NCBI GenBank assembly: GCA_041580155.1
Contig: JBFGEI010000120.1
Location: 1 to 8,692 of the forward strand
From: Limimaricola sp041580155
GTDB lineage: Bacteria; Pseudomonadota; Alphaproteobacteria; Rhodobacterales; Rhodobacteraceae
Direction: 5' to 3'
Length of the DNA stretch: 8,692 nucleotides
The position numbers were made by a program, and so were the translations under genes. This document shows positions 1 to 5,794 of the stretch, one piece after another. Within the stretch, counting starts at the first letter, position 1, and each line of letters starts with the position of its first letter. The notes under the pieces are model-generated. The model ran no database searches and had not been told where the DNA came from. It saw only the letters and a program-made list of their open reading frames with translations.

Positions 1-752
1 ATGCCAATGCGCCGCATATTCCCGGCGGCGCCGACTACCCGGCGCGTTGGGCGGCGCAGGCACAGGCGTTCCGCGCCGCGACCCCGCCCGAGGTGCTGCG
101 CTACGGCGACGGCGCGCGCGAGCAGGTCGACCTGTTCCGGCCGGAGGGTCCGGCGAAGGGCGCGGTGGTCTTCGTGCACGGCGGCTATTGGCTGGCCTTC
201 GATCGCAGCGTCTGGTCGCATCTCGCCGCGGGTCCGCTGGCGGCGGGCTGGGCGGTGGCGATGCCATCCTACGACCTGTGCCCCGATGCGCGGATCGGCG
301 CGATCACCGGGCAGATCGAACGCGCTGTCGGAGCCGTGGCGGCGGCGGTCCCGGGGCCGTTGCGGCTGACCGGTCATTCGGCGGGCGGCCACTTGGTGGC
401 GCGCATGGCCTGCGCCGACCTCGACCCGGTCTGGCGCGGACGGGTGGCCCGAGTGGTGCCGATCTCGCCGCTCTCGGACCTCGGACCGCTGCGCGACACC
501 ACGATGAACGACAAGTTGCGGATCGATGCTGCAGAGGCCGCGGCCGAAAGCCCCCGCCTGCTGCGACCCGCCGGGTTGCCCGTCACCGTCTGGGTCGGCG
601 CGAACGAACGCCCGGCGTTCCGCGACCAGGCACGCTGGCTGTCCGAGGCCTGGCGCTGCGACCTGGTCGAAGACCCGGAACGGCATCATTTCGACGTGAT
701 CGAGGGCTTGGCCCGACCCGACAGCCCCCTGACGCGCGCGGTTCTGGCCTAG
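1..752 (+). CDS. Alpha/beta hydrolase resembling kynurenine formamidase (5'-partial)
   Basis: This is a probable serine hydrolase of the arylformamidase/esterase group, which in tryptophan catabolism hydrolyses N-formylkynurenine to kynurenine and formate. The reading frame (codons from base 3) is open to the window edge. It encodes family-like sequence (NAPHIPGGADYPARW) before the first in-window GTG at 93, so the true start lies upstream, probably only a few residues away. Counting from base 3, the oxyanion-hole motif HGGYW is at residues 59-63 and the nucleophile elbow GHSAGG has Ser126. A C-terminal HHFDVIE carries the probable catalytic His near residue 229. The catalytic acid is not certain; GANE near 199-202 lies in the usual region. 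No signal peptide is visible, so it is probably cytoplasmic. It converges with the S58 peptidase gene. It could instead be a general carboxylesterase of the same fold. No other kynurenine-pathway gene is in view. Confidence 0.8.
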   Translation, partial: ANAPHIPGGADYPARWAAQAQAFRAATPPEVLRYGDGAREQVDLFRPEGPAKGAVVFVHGGYWLAFDRSVWSHLAAGPLAAGWAVAMPSYDLCPDARIGAITGQIERAVGAVAAAVPGPLRLTGHSAGGHLVARMACADLDPVWRGRVARVVPISPLSDLGPLRDTTMNDKLRIDAAEAAAESPRLLRPAGLPVTVWVGANERPAFRDQARWLSEAWRCDLVEDPERHHFDVIEGLARPDSPLTRAVLA

Positions 753-903
753 GCAGTCAGGATCAAGATCGCCGCAGGGCAACACGACACCGCTGAGCGC
801 CGCCTCGAGACCGGGTGGCCGAGCAGCGGAACAAGGTCCTGTCGCAAGCCGCCAAGGCACCAACATCGCCGCTGGAGACCAATTCTTTTAAGCAAAAGAA
901 TTG
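753..903. other. Convergent intergenic region, 151 bp
   Basis: This gap lies between the 3' ends of the formamidase-like gene and the S58 peptidase gene. I see no credible small gene in it on either strand. Its only notable structure is the AT-rich inverted repeat at its right edge (880-903), annotated separately. Confidence 0.6.
880..903. repeat. Perfect 10-bp AT-rich inverted repeat with 4-nt loop
   Basis: The left arm CAATTCTTTT (880-889) and right arm AAAAGAATTG (894-903) are perfect reverse complements around the loop AAGC. The repeat abuts the stop codon of the S58 peptidase gene (904-906, minus strand). The arms are 80% A/T in a window that is otherwise strongly GC-rich, so the element stands out in composition as well as symmetry. 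It could be a bidirectional transcription-end structure, although the stem is weak for a terminator. It could also be a protein-binding operator or a dispersed repeat. The function is not determined. Confidence 0.7.
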
Positions 904-1902
904 TCAGCGACGGCCGAAACGGTGCTGCCAGCAGGGCAGCGGGTCGCCCGGGGCCGGGCTGGCCAGCCAGATTGCCCTGGCAATCGCTCTAGCAAGGCAG
1001 GTCGCGGCGGCATGGCCGATCCACAGCGTCTCGGCGATCGGGTCGCGCAGCGGTCTTGAACCCATGGCGGCGGCGAACACGATGTCGCCGTCGAGCGGCG
1101 TGTGGCTCGGCACCAACGCCCGCGCCATGCCGTCCTGCGCCGCGACCGCCATCCGGGTGCATTGTGCGGGATCGAGCGCCGCGTCGGTCGCGACGATCGC
1201 CAGCGTGGTGTTGCCGCCGGGTCCTGCGCCGAGCTTGGTCGCCGGCAGCCCGCCCGGCGCGTCGGGCGCCGGCCCGAGGCCCCCGAACTCGGCACCCTGT
1301 TCCCAGGGCGCGGCCCAGAACCGCGGCCCGTCGCCCACCGTGGCACCGCCCAGAGCATTGACCGCGACCAGCGCGCCGACGGTCGTGCCGCCAGGCAACA
1401 CCGCCGAGGCCGAGCCGAGCCCGCCCTTCAGCGTCGCCGTGGTCGCGCCGAAGCCGGCGCCGGCGCTGCCGAGGTCGAACGCCGCCTTGGCCGCGGCAAA
1501 GGCGTCGCGACCCAGGCCGGCATAGGGGTTGGCGGACCAGGTCTTGTCGCCGCCATTGGCAAGATCGAACAGGATCGCCGCCGGCACGATCGGCACCCGG
1601 TGCCCGGCGGCCGGAAAGCCGCGGCCCTGCGCCCGCAGCGCCTCGGCGACACCCGCGGCCGCATCGAGGCCGAAGGCCGAGCCCCCCGACAGCACCAGCG
1701 CGTCGATCCGGCCGACCGTGCGATCCGGCGCAAGCAGGTCGGTTTCGCGACTGCCCGGCGCGCCGCCCATCACGTTGACGCCGGCGGTGAAGGGGCGGTC
1801 CGCGGTCAGCACGGTGACGCCCGACCGAAGCCGCGGATCCGCGGCGTTGCCCACTATGAGTCCGGCGACATCGGTGATCAGGTTGCGGGGGCCGGGCCGC
1901 AT
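904..1902 (-). CDS. P1 family (MEROPS S58, DmpA-like) self-processing peptidase
   Basis: This is a member of the DmpA/BapA aminopeptidase group, whose proenzymes cleave themselves to expose an N-terminal nucleophile and can act on beta-amino or D-amino N termini. I chose the start at 1902 (332 aa) because MRPGPRNLITDVAGLIVGN matches the usual family N terminus. The open frame runs further upstream to 2043, but that stretch does not look like protein, and no clear ribosome-binding site decides the start. The alpha-part signatures are DVAGLIVGNA (11-20) and LSGGSAFGLDAA (71-82). The cleavage region GGNTTLAIVATDA lies at 229-241, with cleavage expected before Thr232, which would be the nucleophile. 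DGDIVFAAAMG (271-281) follows. No signal peptide is visible. The gene converges with the formamidase-like gene and is divergent from the L,D-transpeptidase gene. The family is secure; the substrate is unknown. Confidence 0.88.
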   Translation of the reverse strand: MRPGPRNLITDVAGLIVGNAADPRLRSGVTVLTADRPFTAGVNVMGGAPGSRETDLLAPDRTVGRIDALVLSGGSAFGLDAAAGVAEALRAQGRGFPAAGHRVPIVPAAILFDLANGGDKTWSANPYAGLGRDAFAAAKAAFDLGSAGAGFGATTATLKGGLGSASAVLPGGTTVGALVAVNALGGATVGDGPRFWAAPWEQGAEFGGLGPAPDAPGGLPATKLGAGPGGNTTLAIVATDAALDPAQCTRMAVAAQDGMARALVPSHTPLDGDIVFAAAMGSRPLRDPIAETLWIGHAAATCLARAIARAIWLASPAPGDPLPCWQHRFGRR

Positions 1903-2131
1903 CACGCGCCGCTCAAGGAAACGTGACGCGCGGCCCGGTGCCGGCCATGCCGCGGTCGCGCCGGGCCGCGGCGAGCAAGTCTCTGAAAAGCGCCGGTCAT
2001 CCTGTCTCCCGATTCTGCGCGCCGCGACCTTGCAGCCCGGCAACAGGTTGATGCGCCAAAGCCACGTCCGATTGCGATCCCGGCCGCAAATGATAACTTG
2101 CGGCCGAACATTAGGTCAAAGGCTGCCACCG
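1903..2131. other. Divergent intergenic region between S58 peptidase and L,D-transpeptidase
   Basis: These 229 bp should hold the promoters of both flanking genes. No pair of -35 and -10 hexamers with good spacing is visible. TTGCGA (2072-2077) and GATAAC (2092-2097) are only 14 bp apart. A 9-bp hairpin sits at 2081-2106 and a plausible ribosome-binding site AAAGG at 2118-2122. An open frame on the minus strand (2129-1902) is out of frame with the peptidase gene and does not look like real protein. Confidence 0.5.
2081..2106. promoter_or_regulatory. 9-bp perfect inverted repeat upstream of the L,D-transpeptidase gene
   Basis: The arms CGGCCGCAA (2081-2089) and TTGCGGCCG (2098-2106) are perfect reverse complements around the AT-rich 8-nt centre ATGATAAC. 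The element lies 25 bp upstream of the transpeptidase ATG at 2132. This position and the A/T centre fit either an operator overlapping the promoter or a hairpin in the 5' untranslated mRNA. Nothing in the sequence distinguishes the two. Confidence 0.45.
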
Positions 2132-2962
2132 ATGATTAACGCTTCTACCACGCTGACCCGCCGCCGTCTGCTGACCGGTGCCGCGGCGCTTTCCGTGCTG
2201 CCGGCCTGCGCCGCCACCGTGCCCGCTTCGGCCCCGGTGCCCGAGCAGGAAATCGGTGGCGTTCCGGTAAGCCAGATCGTCGACGGCTACGGGCTGATCG
2301 AGGATGCCGGCTACCGGCTGCCGCCGGTGCCGCCGAAATACCTGAAAGGCGTCAATCGCCGCGCCTTCGGCCAGTACACAGGCTTCGCGCCGCGCGGCTC
2401 GATCGAGGCCGACCTGCACGCCAAGCTGCTGTACTGGATCCAGCCCGACGGCATGGCCTGGCGGTTCCCGGTCGGCGTCGGCCGCCAGGGCCTGTCGATG
2501 AGCTACGACACCACGATCCGCCGCAAGGAGCAGTGGCCGAGCTGGACCCCGACCGCGAACATGCTCAAGCGCGAACCCGAGATCTACGGCGAATACGCCG
2601 GCGGCGTGCCGGGCGGCCTGGCGAACCCGCTCGGGGCGCGGGCGCTGTATCTCTACCAGGGCAGCCGCGACACCTACTACCGGATCCACGGCACCAACGA
2701 TCTGGCCTCGATCGGCAACTCGGGCTCGGCCGGCTGCATCCGGATGTTCAATCACGACGCGATCTTCCTGTTCCCGAAGGTGCCGCTCGGCACCAAGGTG
2801 TCGATCCGCAGCTATGCGGATTCGGTGAAGATCGAGGGCGAGGCCCTGGCCAACCGGGGCAGCGAGCTGCCGCCGACCTACGTGCCGGCCGACGAGCTCT
2901 ACAGCGCCGCCGCATCCGGCCATGCGCCGCAGATCGGCAACGTCGAATCGCTGGGCTACTGA
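2132..2962 (+). CDS. L,D-transpeptidase (YkuD domain), exported, possible lipoprotein
   Basis: This enzyme of the cell envelope probably makes L,D-crosslinks in peptidoglycan or attaches proteins to it through a catalytic cysteine. The 276-residue product has the YkuD signature HGTND (186-190) and SAGCIRM (199-205), giving His186 and nucleophile Cys202. The N terminus has a twin-arginine-like TRRRLL (9-14), a hydrophobic stretch and a lipobox-like LPAC ending at Cys26. It therefore looks exported by Tat or Sec and may be lipidated; the Pro in the lipobox is unusual. I chose ATG 2132 because the export signal starts there and AAAGG lies 9 bp upstream. The same frame is open further upstream but reads as arginine-rich noise. 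No peptidoglycan-binding or LysM domain is present, so the catalytic domain stands nearly alone. The next two genes on the same strand encode membrane proteins. Confidence 0.93.
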   Translation: MINASTTLTRRRLLTGAAALSVLPACAATVPASAPVPEQEIGGVPVSQIVDGYGLIEDAGYRLPPVPPKYLKGVNRRAFGQYTGFAPRGSIEADLHAKLLYWIQPDGMAWRFPVGVGRQGLSMSYDTTIRRKEQWPSWTPTANMLKREPEIYGEYAGGVPGGLANPLGARALYLYQGSRDTYYRIHGTNDLASIGNSGSAGCIRMFNHDAIFLFPKVPLGTKVSIRSYADSVKIEGEALANRGSELPPTYVPADELYSAAASGHAPQIGNVESLGY

Positions 2963-2966
2963 CCCC

Positions 2967-2991
2967 GCCGCCGGCCATCGCGGCCGGCGGT
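2967..2991 (+). terminator. GC-rich hairpin after the L,D-transpeptidase gene
   Basis: A perfect 9-bp stem, CCGCCGGCC (2968-2976) with GGCCGGCGG (2982-2990), encloses the loop ATCGC. One further G-T pair closes it at 2967/2991. It starts 5 bp after the stop codon and ends 19 bp before the next start. No T-tract follows, so it could be a partial terminator or an mRNA-stabilising hairpin between two co-transcribed genes. Confidence 0.45.
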
Positions 2992-3010
2992 CCCACCGAC
3001 GAGGCCCGAG

Positions 3011-3343
3011 ATGATCGACGGTCTGCTGATTCCCGCCCTCGGCCTGGCGCTTGCGGGCTGGCTTGTGCCGCGCGGATTGTTCCTGCTGTTTCCCGAAGGC
3101 GTCAGGCCGCTGCTCTGGCTCGGCGCCTGCGCCACGCTGATCCTGTTCGTGCTGGGCGGGTTGGCCTTCTTCGCGCTCTACCTGGTCCAAGGCGTGCCGC
3201 TGGAGGTGCTGTTCGCGCCGAGGCTGGGTCCGACGCTTCTGCATTTCGCCCGGCTCGGGCTTGCCTCGTCGCTGATCTGGGCGCCGCTGATGCTGCTGTC
3301 GATCGCCGGGCTGCCGCGGCTCTGGGTGCACGAGACCTGGTAG
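3011..3343 (+). CDS. Small integral membrane protein of unknown function (110 aa)
   Basis: I do not recognise the family. The protein is strongly hydrophobic, with about three membrane segments (roughly residues 5-20, 31-57 and 83-102). Short polar links contain FPEGVRP and FAPRLG. There are no charged catalytic motifs. The start ATG at 3011 has GAGG at 3001-3004, 6 bp upstream, which supports translation, and codon use matches the neighbours. It lies 48 bp after the L,D-transpeptidase gene and 82 bp before the DUF1523 gene on the same strand, so it may be transcribed with them. It could be an accessory membrane protein for the envelope or simply a neighbour. That it is a real gene is likely, given the clean membrane-protein composition; its role is open. 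Confidence 0.75.
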   Translation: MIDGLLIPALGLALAGWLVPRGLFLLFPEGVRPLLWLGACATLILFVLGGLAFFALYLVQGVPLEVLFAPRLGPTLLHFARLGLASSLIWAPLMLLSIAGLPRLWVHETW

Positions 3344-3425
3344 CGCCGGCGGTTGGCGCGCCGCCGCCGATCGGCTAAGCATCTGCTGCCGGCGATCATC
3401 GCGCGGCCACGGCGAGGAGACCGCA

Positions 3426-4064
3426 ATGCGTTGGATCAAATGGATCTTCTGGGCAACGATTCTGAGCTTCGTGGCGGCGCTGCTGCACTACAACCTGCCC
3501 AAGCGCGAGATCGTCTACATCACCGGGGTCGAGATCAAGCTCGAGCAATTCGACGGCAATTCGGTGTTCTGGGCCGCGCCCGACACCGGCACCACCGCCG
3601 AAACTGGGCTGATCGAGCGCGACGTGCGATTCATCGACACGGTGCGCGCCGGCGGCGGAGTCATGGTGTTCCGCAACGAGGACACCGGCGGTGGCTGGCC
3701 GCCGTATTTCAAGTTCGACAGCGCCAATCTGCAGGCCGAGGCGCGCAACCAGGTGTCGACCTCCGCCAGCCCGCGCTGGGTCGCGATGCGCTACTACGGC
3801 TGGCGGCTGCCGTTGCTGTCGATCTACCCCAACGCGCTGTCGATCAAGCCGGTCGAGGGACCCGACACCCGGCTGATCCCGTGGTTCAACATCGTGGTGC
3901 TGACCCTGCTTGCGGCGCTGGTCTGGGGGGTCGGCGTGCGGCTGCGGCGCTGGAGCAAGCGCCGGGTGTCGCCGGTGCTGGACCGGATCGACGCGCGCTT
4001 TGGCAGTTGGGGCGACGGCCTGGCGCGGCGCCGCGCCGAGCGCCGGTCGGGGCGCGATCTCTGA
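3426..4064 (+). CDS. DUF1523 family membrane protein
   Basis: The protein resembles the DUF1523 family known mainly from Rhodobacterales; its function is unknown. The 212 residues have a membrane segment at about 4-22, followed by HYNLPKREIV, which is typical of the family start. A mostly polar domain (about 25-150) includes FWAAPD (49-54) and RDVRFIDT (65-72). A second membrane segment spans about 152-172, and an Arg-rich tail follows (RRRAERRSGR). The positive residues just after the second segment suggest that both ends face the cytoplasm and the central domain faces the periplasm. The start is supported by GAGGAGA at 3414-3420, 5 bp upstream of the ATG. The gene follows the L,D-transpeptidase and the small membrane protein on the same strand and ends only 16 bp from the converging AraC-type gene. 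Confidence 0.85.
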   Translation: MRWIKWIFWATILSFVAALLHYNLPKREIVYITGVEIKLEQFDGNSVFWAAPDTGTTAETGLIERDVRFIDTVRAGGGVMVFRNEDTGGGWPPYFKFDSANLQAEARNQVSTSASPRWVAMRYYGWRLPLLSIYPNALSIKPVEGPDTRLIPWFNIVVLTLLAALVWGVGVRLRRWSKRRVSPVLDRIDARFGSWGDGLARRRAERRSGRDL

Positions 4065-4080
4065 CGGCCCGCGGCAAGGC

Positions 4081-4926
4081 CTAGCCGGGCTGCACCACGT
4101 CGCGCTGGCGGGCCCGGCGGTAGCGCTGCGGCGTCTGGCCGTGATGCGCCCGGAACAGCTTGTGAAAATGCGACAGGTTCGGGATGCCGCAATCGGCGGC
4201 GATCTCGGCCAGGCTGTCGCCGGTTCCGGCCAGCCGCCGCGCCGCGTAATCCATCCGCCGCGCGTTGACGTAATCGGACGGCGACATGTCGAGAAACCGG
4301 CGCATGCTGCGGCTGACATGCGGATGCGCCCGCCCGGCGACCCGGGCAAAGCCGGCGGCGCCGTCGCGGAACACCGCCGGCTCGCGCGCCGCGGCGCAGG
4401 CCAGCGCCAGCCAGTCCGGCGCGCCGCTGGGCAGCACTTCCTCGGCATCGACCAGACCGCTGCACAGCGGCAGCAGGAACGCCTCGGCCCCCAGCGCGTC
4501 GCGGCGGCCGCGCTCGAGCCGCAGCGCCGCGCGGTTCAACTCGGCCATCTGCAGGCTGTCGCGGCGCAGCCGCACCGGCGCCGGGCCATCCGACCAGAAC
4601 AGCCGGCCGCGCAACCCCGGGTGGCGCTGCGCCAGGTCGGCGACCAGTCCCGGATGCAGGGTGATCGACACCAGCAGCGCTTCTTCGCCGCGGCCCTGCA
4701 GCGCGTGCCGGTCGCTGGGGCGGACGAACAGCATGTCGCCTTCGACCAAGTCGGTGCGACCCTCCGGCAGGTGGTGCCGGACCCGGCCGTTCTGCACCCA
4801 GGCCAGTTCGAAGAAGTCGTGGTCGTGCAGCCCGGTGGGGCGGGCGCCGGCCAGGGTGGCCCGGGTGAGCTGGATGCTCTCCTGCGGTCCGAGAATCTCG
4901 CGGTGCTGCAGCGTGGGTACGATCAT
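4081..4926 (-). CDS. AraC family transcriptional regulator, ChbR-like
   Basis: This is a two-domain regulator. An N-terminal cupin-type ligand-binding domain contains HDHDFFELAWVQNG (34-47) and GDMLFVRPSDRHALQG (63-78). A C-terminal AraC DNA-binding domain has two helix-turn-helix units (about 191-236 and 238-270), ending in the classic NLSHFHKLFRAHHGQTPQRYR type of signature (the final Arg of this motif is residue 270). The cupin motif recalls ChbR, the chitobiose-operon regulator of enteric bacteria, so a sugar or sugar derivative is a reasonable ligand; this is inference. The 281-residue length is normal. ATG 4926 is the natural start, although no strong ribosome-binding site precedes it. 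The gene is divergent from rpe across 125 bp. It is on the same strand as, but not contiguous with, the malG/oxidoreductase cluster, which is a candidate target. Confidence 0.88.
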   Translation of the reverse strand: MIVPTLQHREILGPQESIQLTRATLAGARPTGLHDHDFFELAWVQNGRVRHHLPEGRTDLVEGDMLFVRPSDRHALQGRGEEALLVSITLHPGLVADLAQRHPGLRGRLFWSDGPAPVRLRRDSLQMAELNRAALRLERGRRDALGAEAFLLPLCSGLVDAEEVLPSGAPDWLALACAAAREPAVFRDGAAGFARVAGRAHPHVSRSMRRFLDMSPSDYVNARRMDYAARRLAGTGDSLAEIAADCGIPNLSHFHKLFRAHHGQTPQRYRRARQRDVVQPG

Positions 4927-5051
4927 GACGGCACGCTAGCACGGTTTTCTGCAACCGCGAGGGGACTTCGTGACGTCCCGTCGGCGGACCCGTGACCTTG
5001 GCGCGTTTCCGCGCTACTGCGGGGGCCATCGCCCGCAAAGGAAGCTGCGCC
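4927..5051. promoter_or_regulatory. Divergent intergenic region between the AraC-type gene and rpe
   Basis: These 125 bp must carry both promoters. A direct repeat GCACG-CTA-GCACG lies close to the regulator start (4931-4943). A short inverted repeat GGGAC (4962-4966) with GTCCC (4975-4979) lies mid-region. Either could be an operator for the regulator, but both are short in such GC-rich DNA. I see no convincing sigma-70 promoter. Confidence 0.35.
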
Positions 5052-5747
5052 ATGACCCAAACCCACGCCTTCGACCGCCAGATCAAGATCGCCCCGTCGA
5101 TTCTCTCGGCCGACTTCGCCGATTTCGGTCGCGAATGCCGCGCCATCGAGGCGCAGGGCGCCGATTGGGTGCATGTCGACGTGATGGACGGGCATTTCGT
5201 GCCCAACATCACCTTCGGGCCGCAGCTGGTGAAGGCGATCCGGCCGCATGTGAAGACGGTGATGGACGTGCATCTGATGATCGCGCCGGTCGATCCCTAC
5301 ATCGACGCCTTCGCCGACGCCGGGGCCGATTTCCTGACCGCGCATGTCGAAGCCGGGCCGCATATCCATCGGACGCTGCAGGCGATCCGCGGCGCCGGCA
5401 TGAAGCCCGGCGTGGCGCTGAACCCCGGCACCCCGGCCGAGGCGGTCGCCGACCTGATCGACGACGTCGACCTGGTGCTGGTGATGACCGTCAACCCGGG
5501 CTTCGGCGGTCAGAAGTTCCTGCACTCGCAGCTGAGCAAGATCTCCCGGCTGCGGCAGATGATCGGCGACCGTCCGGTGCATCTGCAGGTCGATGGCGGC
5601 GTCGATGCCAACACCGCGCCGCTGGTGGCGCAGGCCGGCGCCGACGCGCTGGTCGCGGGGTCGGCGGTGTTCCGCGGCGGCTCGGTCGAACAGGCGCGGG
5701 TCTATGGTGAGAACATCGCCGCAATCCGCGCCGCGGCACAGGGCTGA
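5052..5747 (+). CDS. rpe: Ribulose-phosphate 3-epimerase
   Basis: This enzyme interconverts D-ribulose 5-phosphate and D-xylulose 5-phosphate in the pentose phosphate pathway, and in the Calvin cycle where present. It is cytoplasmic and has a (beta/alpha)8 barrel. All key motifs are present in 231 residues: APSILSAD (14-21, Ser16), HVDVMDGHFVPN (41-52, His41 and Asp43), DVHLMI (72-77, His74), MTVNPGFGGQ (145-154) and VDGGV (180-184, Asp181). His41, Asp43, His74 and Asp181 form the expected metal site, with Asp43 and Asp181 acting as the acid/base pair. I chose ATG 5052 because AAAGGAAG at 5037-5044 is well placed and the family begins here. An upstream in-frame GTG at 4992 would add a non-conserved tail. 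It appears monocistronic, divergent from the AraC-type gene and convergent with the uronate-dehydrogenase-like gene. Confidence 0.97.
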   Translation: MTQTHAFDRQIKIAPSILSADFADFGRECRAIEAQGADWVHVDVMDGHFVPNITFGPQLVKAIRPHVKTVMDVHLMIAPVDPYIDAFADAGADFLTAHVEAGPHIHRTLQAIRGAGMKPGVALNPGTPAEAVADLIDDVDLVLVMTVNPGFGGQKFLHSQLSKISRLRQMIGDRPVHLQVDGGVDANTAPLVAQAGADALVAGSAVFRGGSVEQARVYGENIAAIRAAAQG

Positions 5748-5767
5748 CTGTTCCTTATTGACGCGCG

Positions 5768-5791
5768 CAGGGCGCGCCGCGGCGCGCCCTG
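5768..5791. terminator. Perfect 24-nt GC palindrome between convergent genes
   Basis: The 24 bases 5768-5791 equal their own reverse complement; each half reads CAGGGCGCGCCG from its own strand. As RNA, either strand can fold into a very stable hairpin with a short loop. The element sits 20 bp after the rpe stop and 3 bp from the stop of the converging dehydrogenase gene. This fits a shared bidirectional terminator, although no T-tract follows on either strand. Confidence 0.6.
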
Positions 5792-5794
5792 TGG

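Noticed and set aside
93..752. GTG at 93 as the start of the formamidase-like gene
   Set aside because: The codons before it encode family-conserved sequence, so this is an internal Val and the gene starts outside the window.
761..773. 13-bp identity with 5081-5093 (GATCAAGATCGCC)
   Set aside because: The second copy encodes conserved residues of Rpe and the first is isolated. It looks like chance in biased sequence, not a repeat element.
2072..2097. Sigma-70 promoter TTGCGA/GATAAC before the L,D-transpeptidase gene
   Set aside because: The spacing is only 14 bp and the -10 match is weak.
1529..2131. Upstream extension of the L,D-transpeptidase frame
   Set aside because: The extension overlaps the S58 peptidase gene on the other strand and has no protein-like character; the export signal begins at 2132.
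3347..3366. 6-bp hairpin CGGCGG/CCGCCG after the small membrane protein gene
   Set aside because: The stem is short, the loop is 8 nt and there is no T-tract; such matches are expected by chance at this GC content.
2111..3439. Long minus-strand open frame opposite the L,D-transpeptidase and small membrane protein
   Set aside because: It is Arg/Gln/Pro-rich with no domain. It is a GC-driven shadow of two clear genes on the other strand.
4992..5051. GTG at 4992 as the rpe start
   Set aside because: It would add 20 non-conserved residues, whereas ATG 5052 has a well-placed AAAGGAAG.
3396..5212. Long minus-strand open frames overlapping the DUF1523 and AraC genes
   Set aside because: Low-complexity Arg/Ala-rich products in the wrong frame; the AraC frame itself gives an unmistakable protein.
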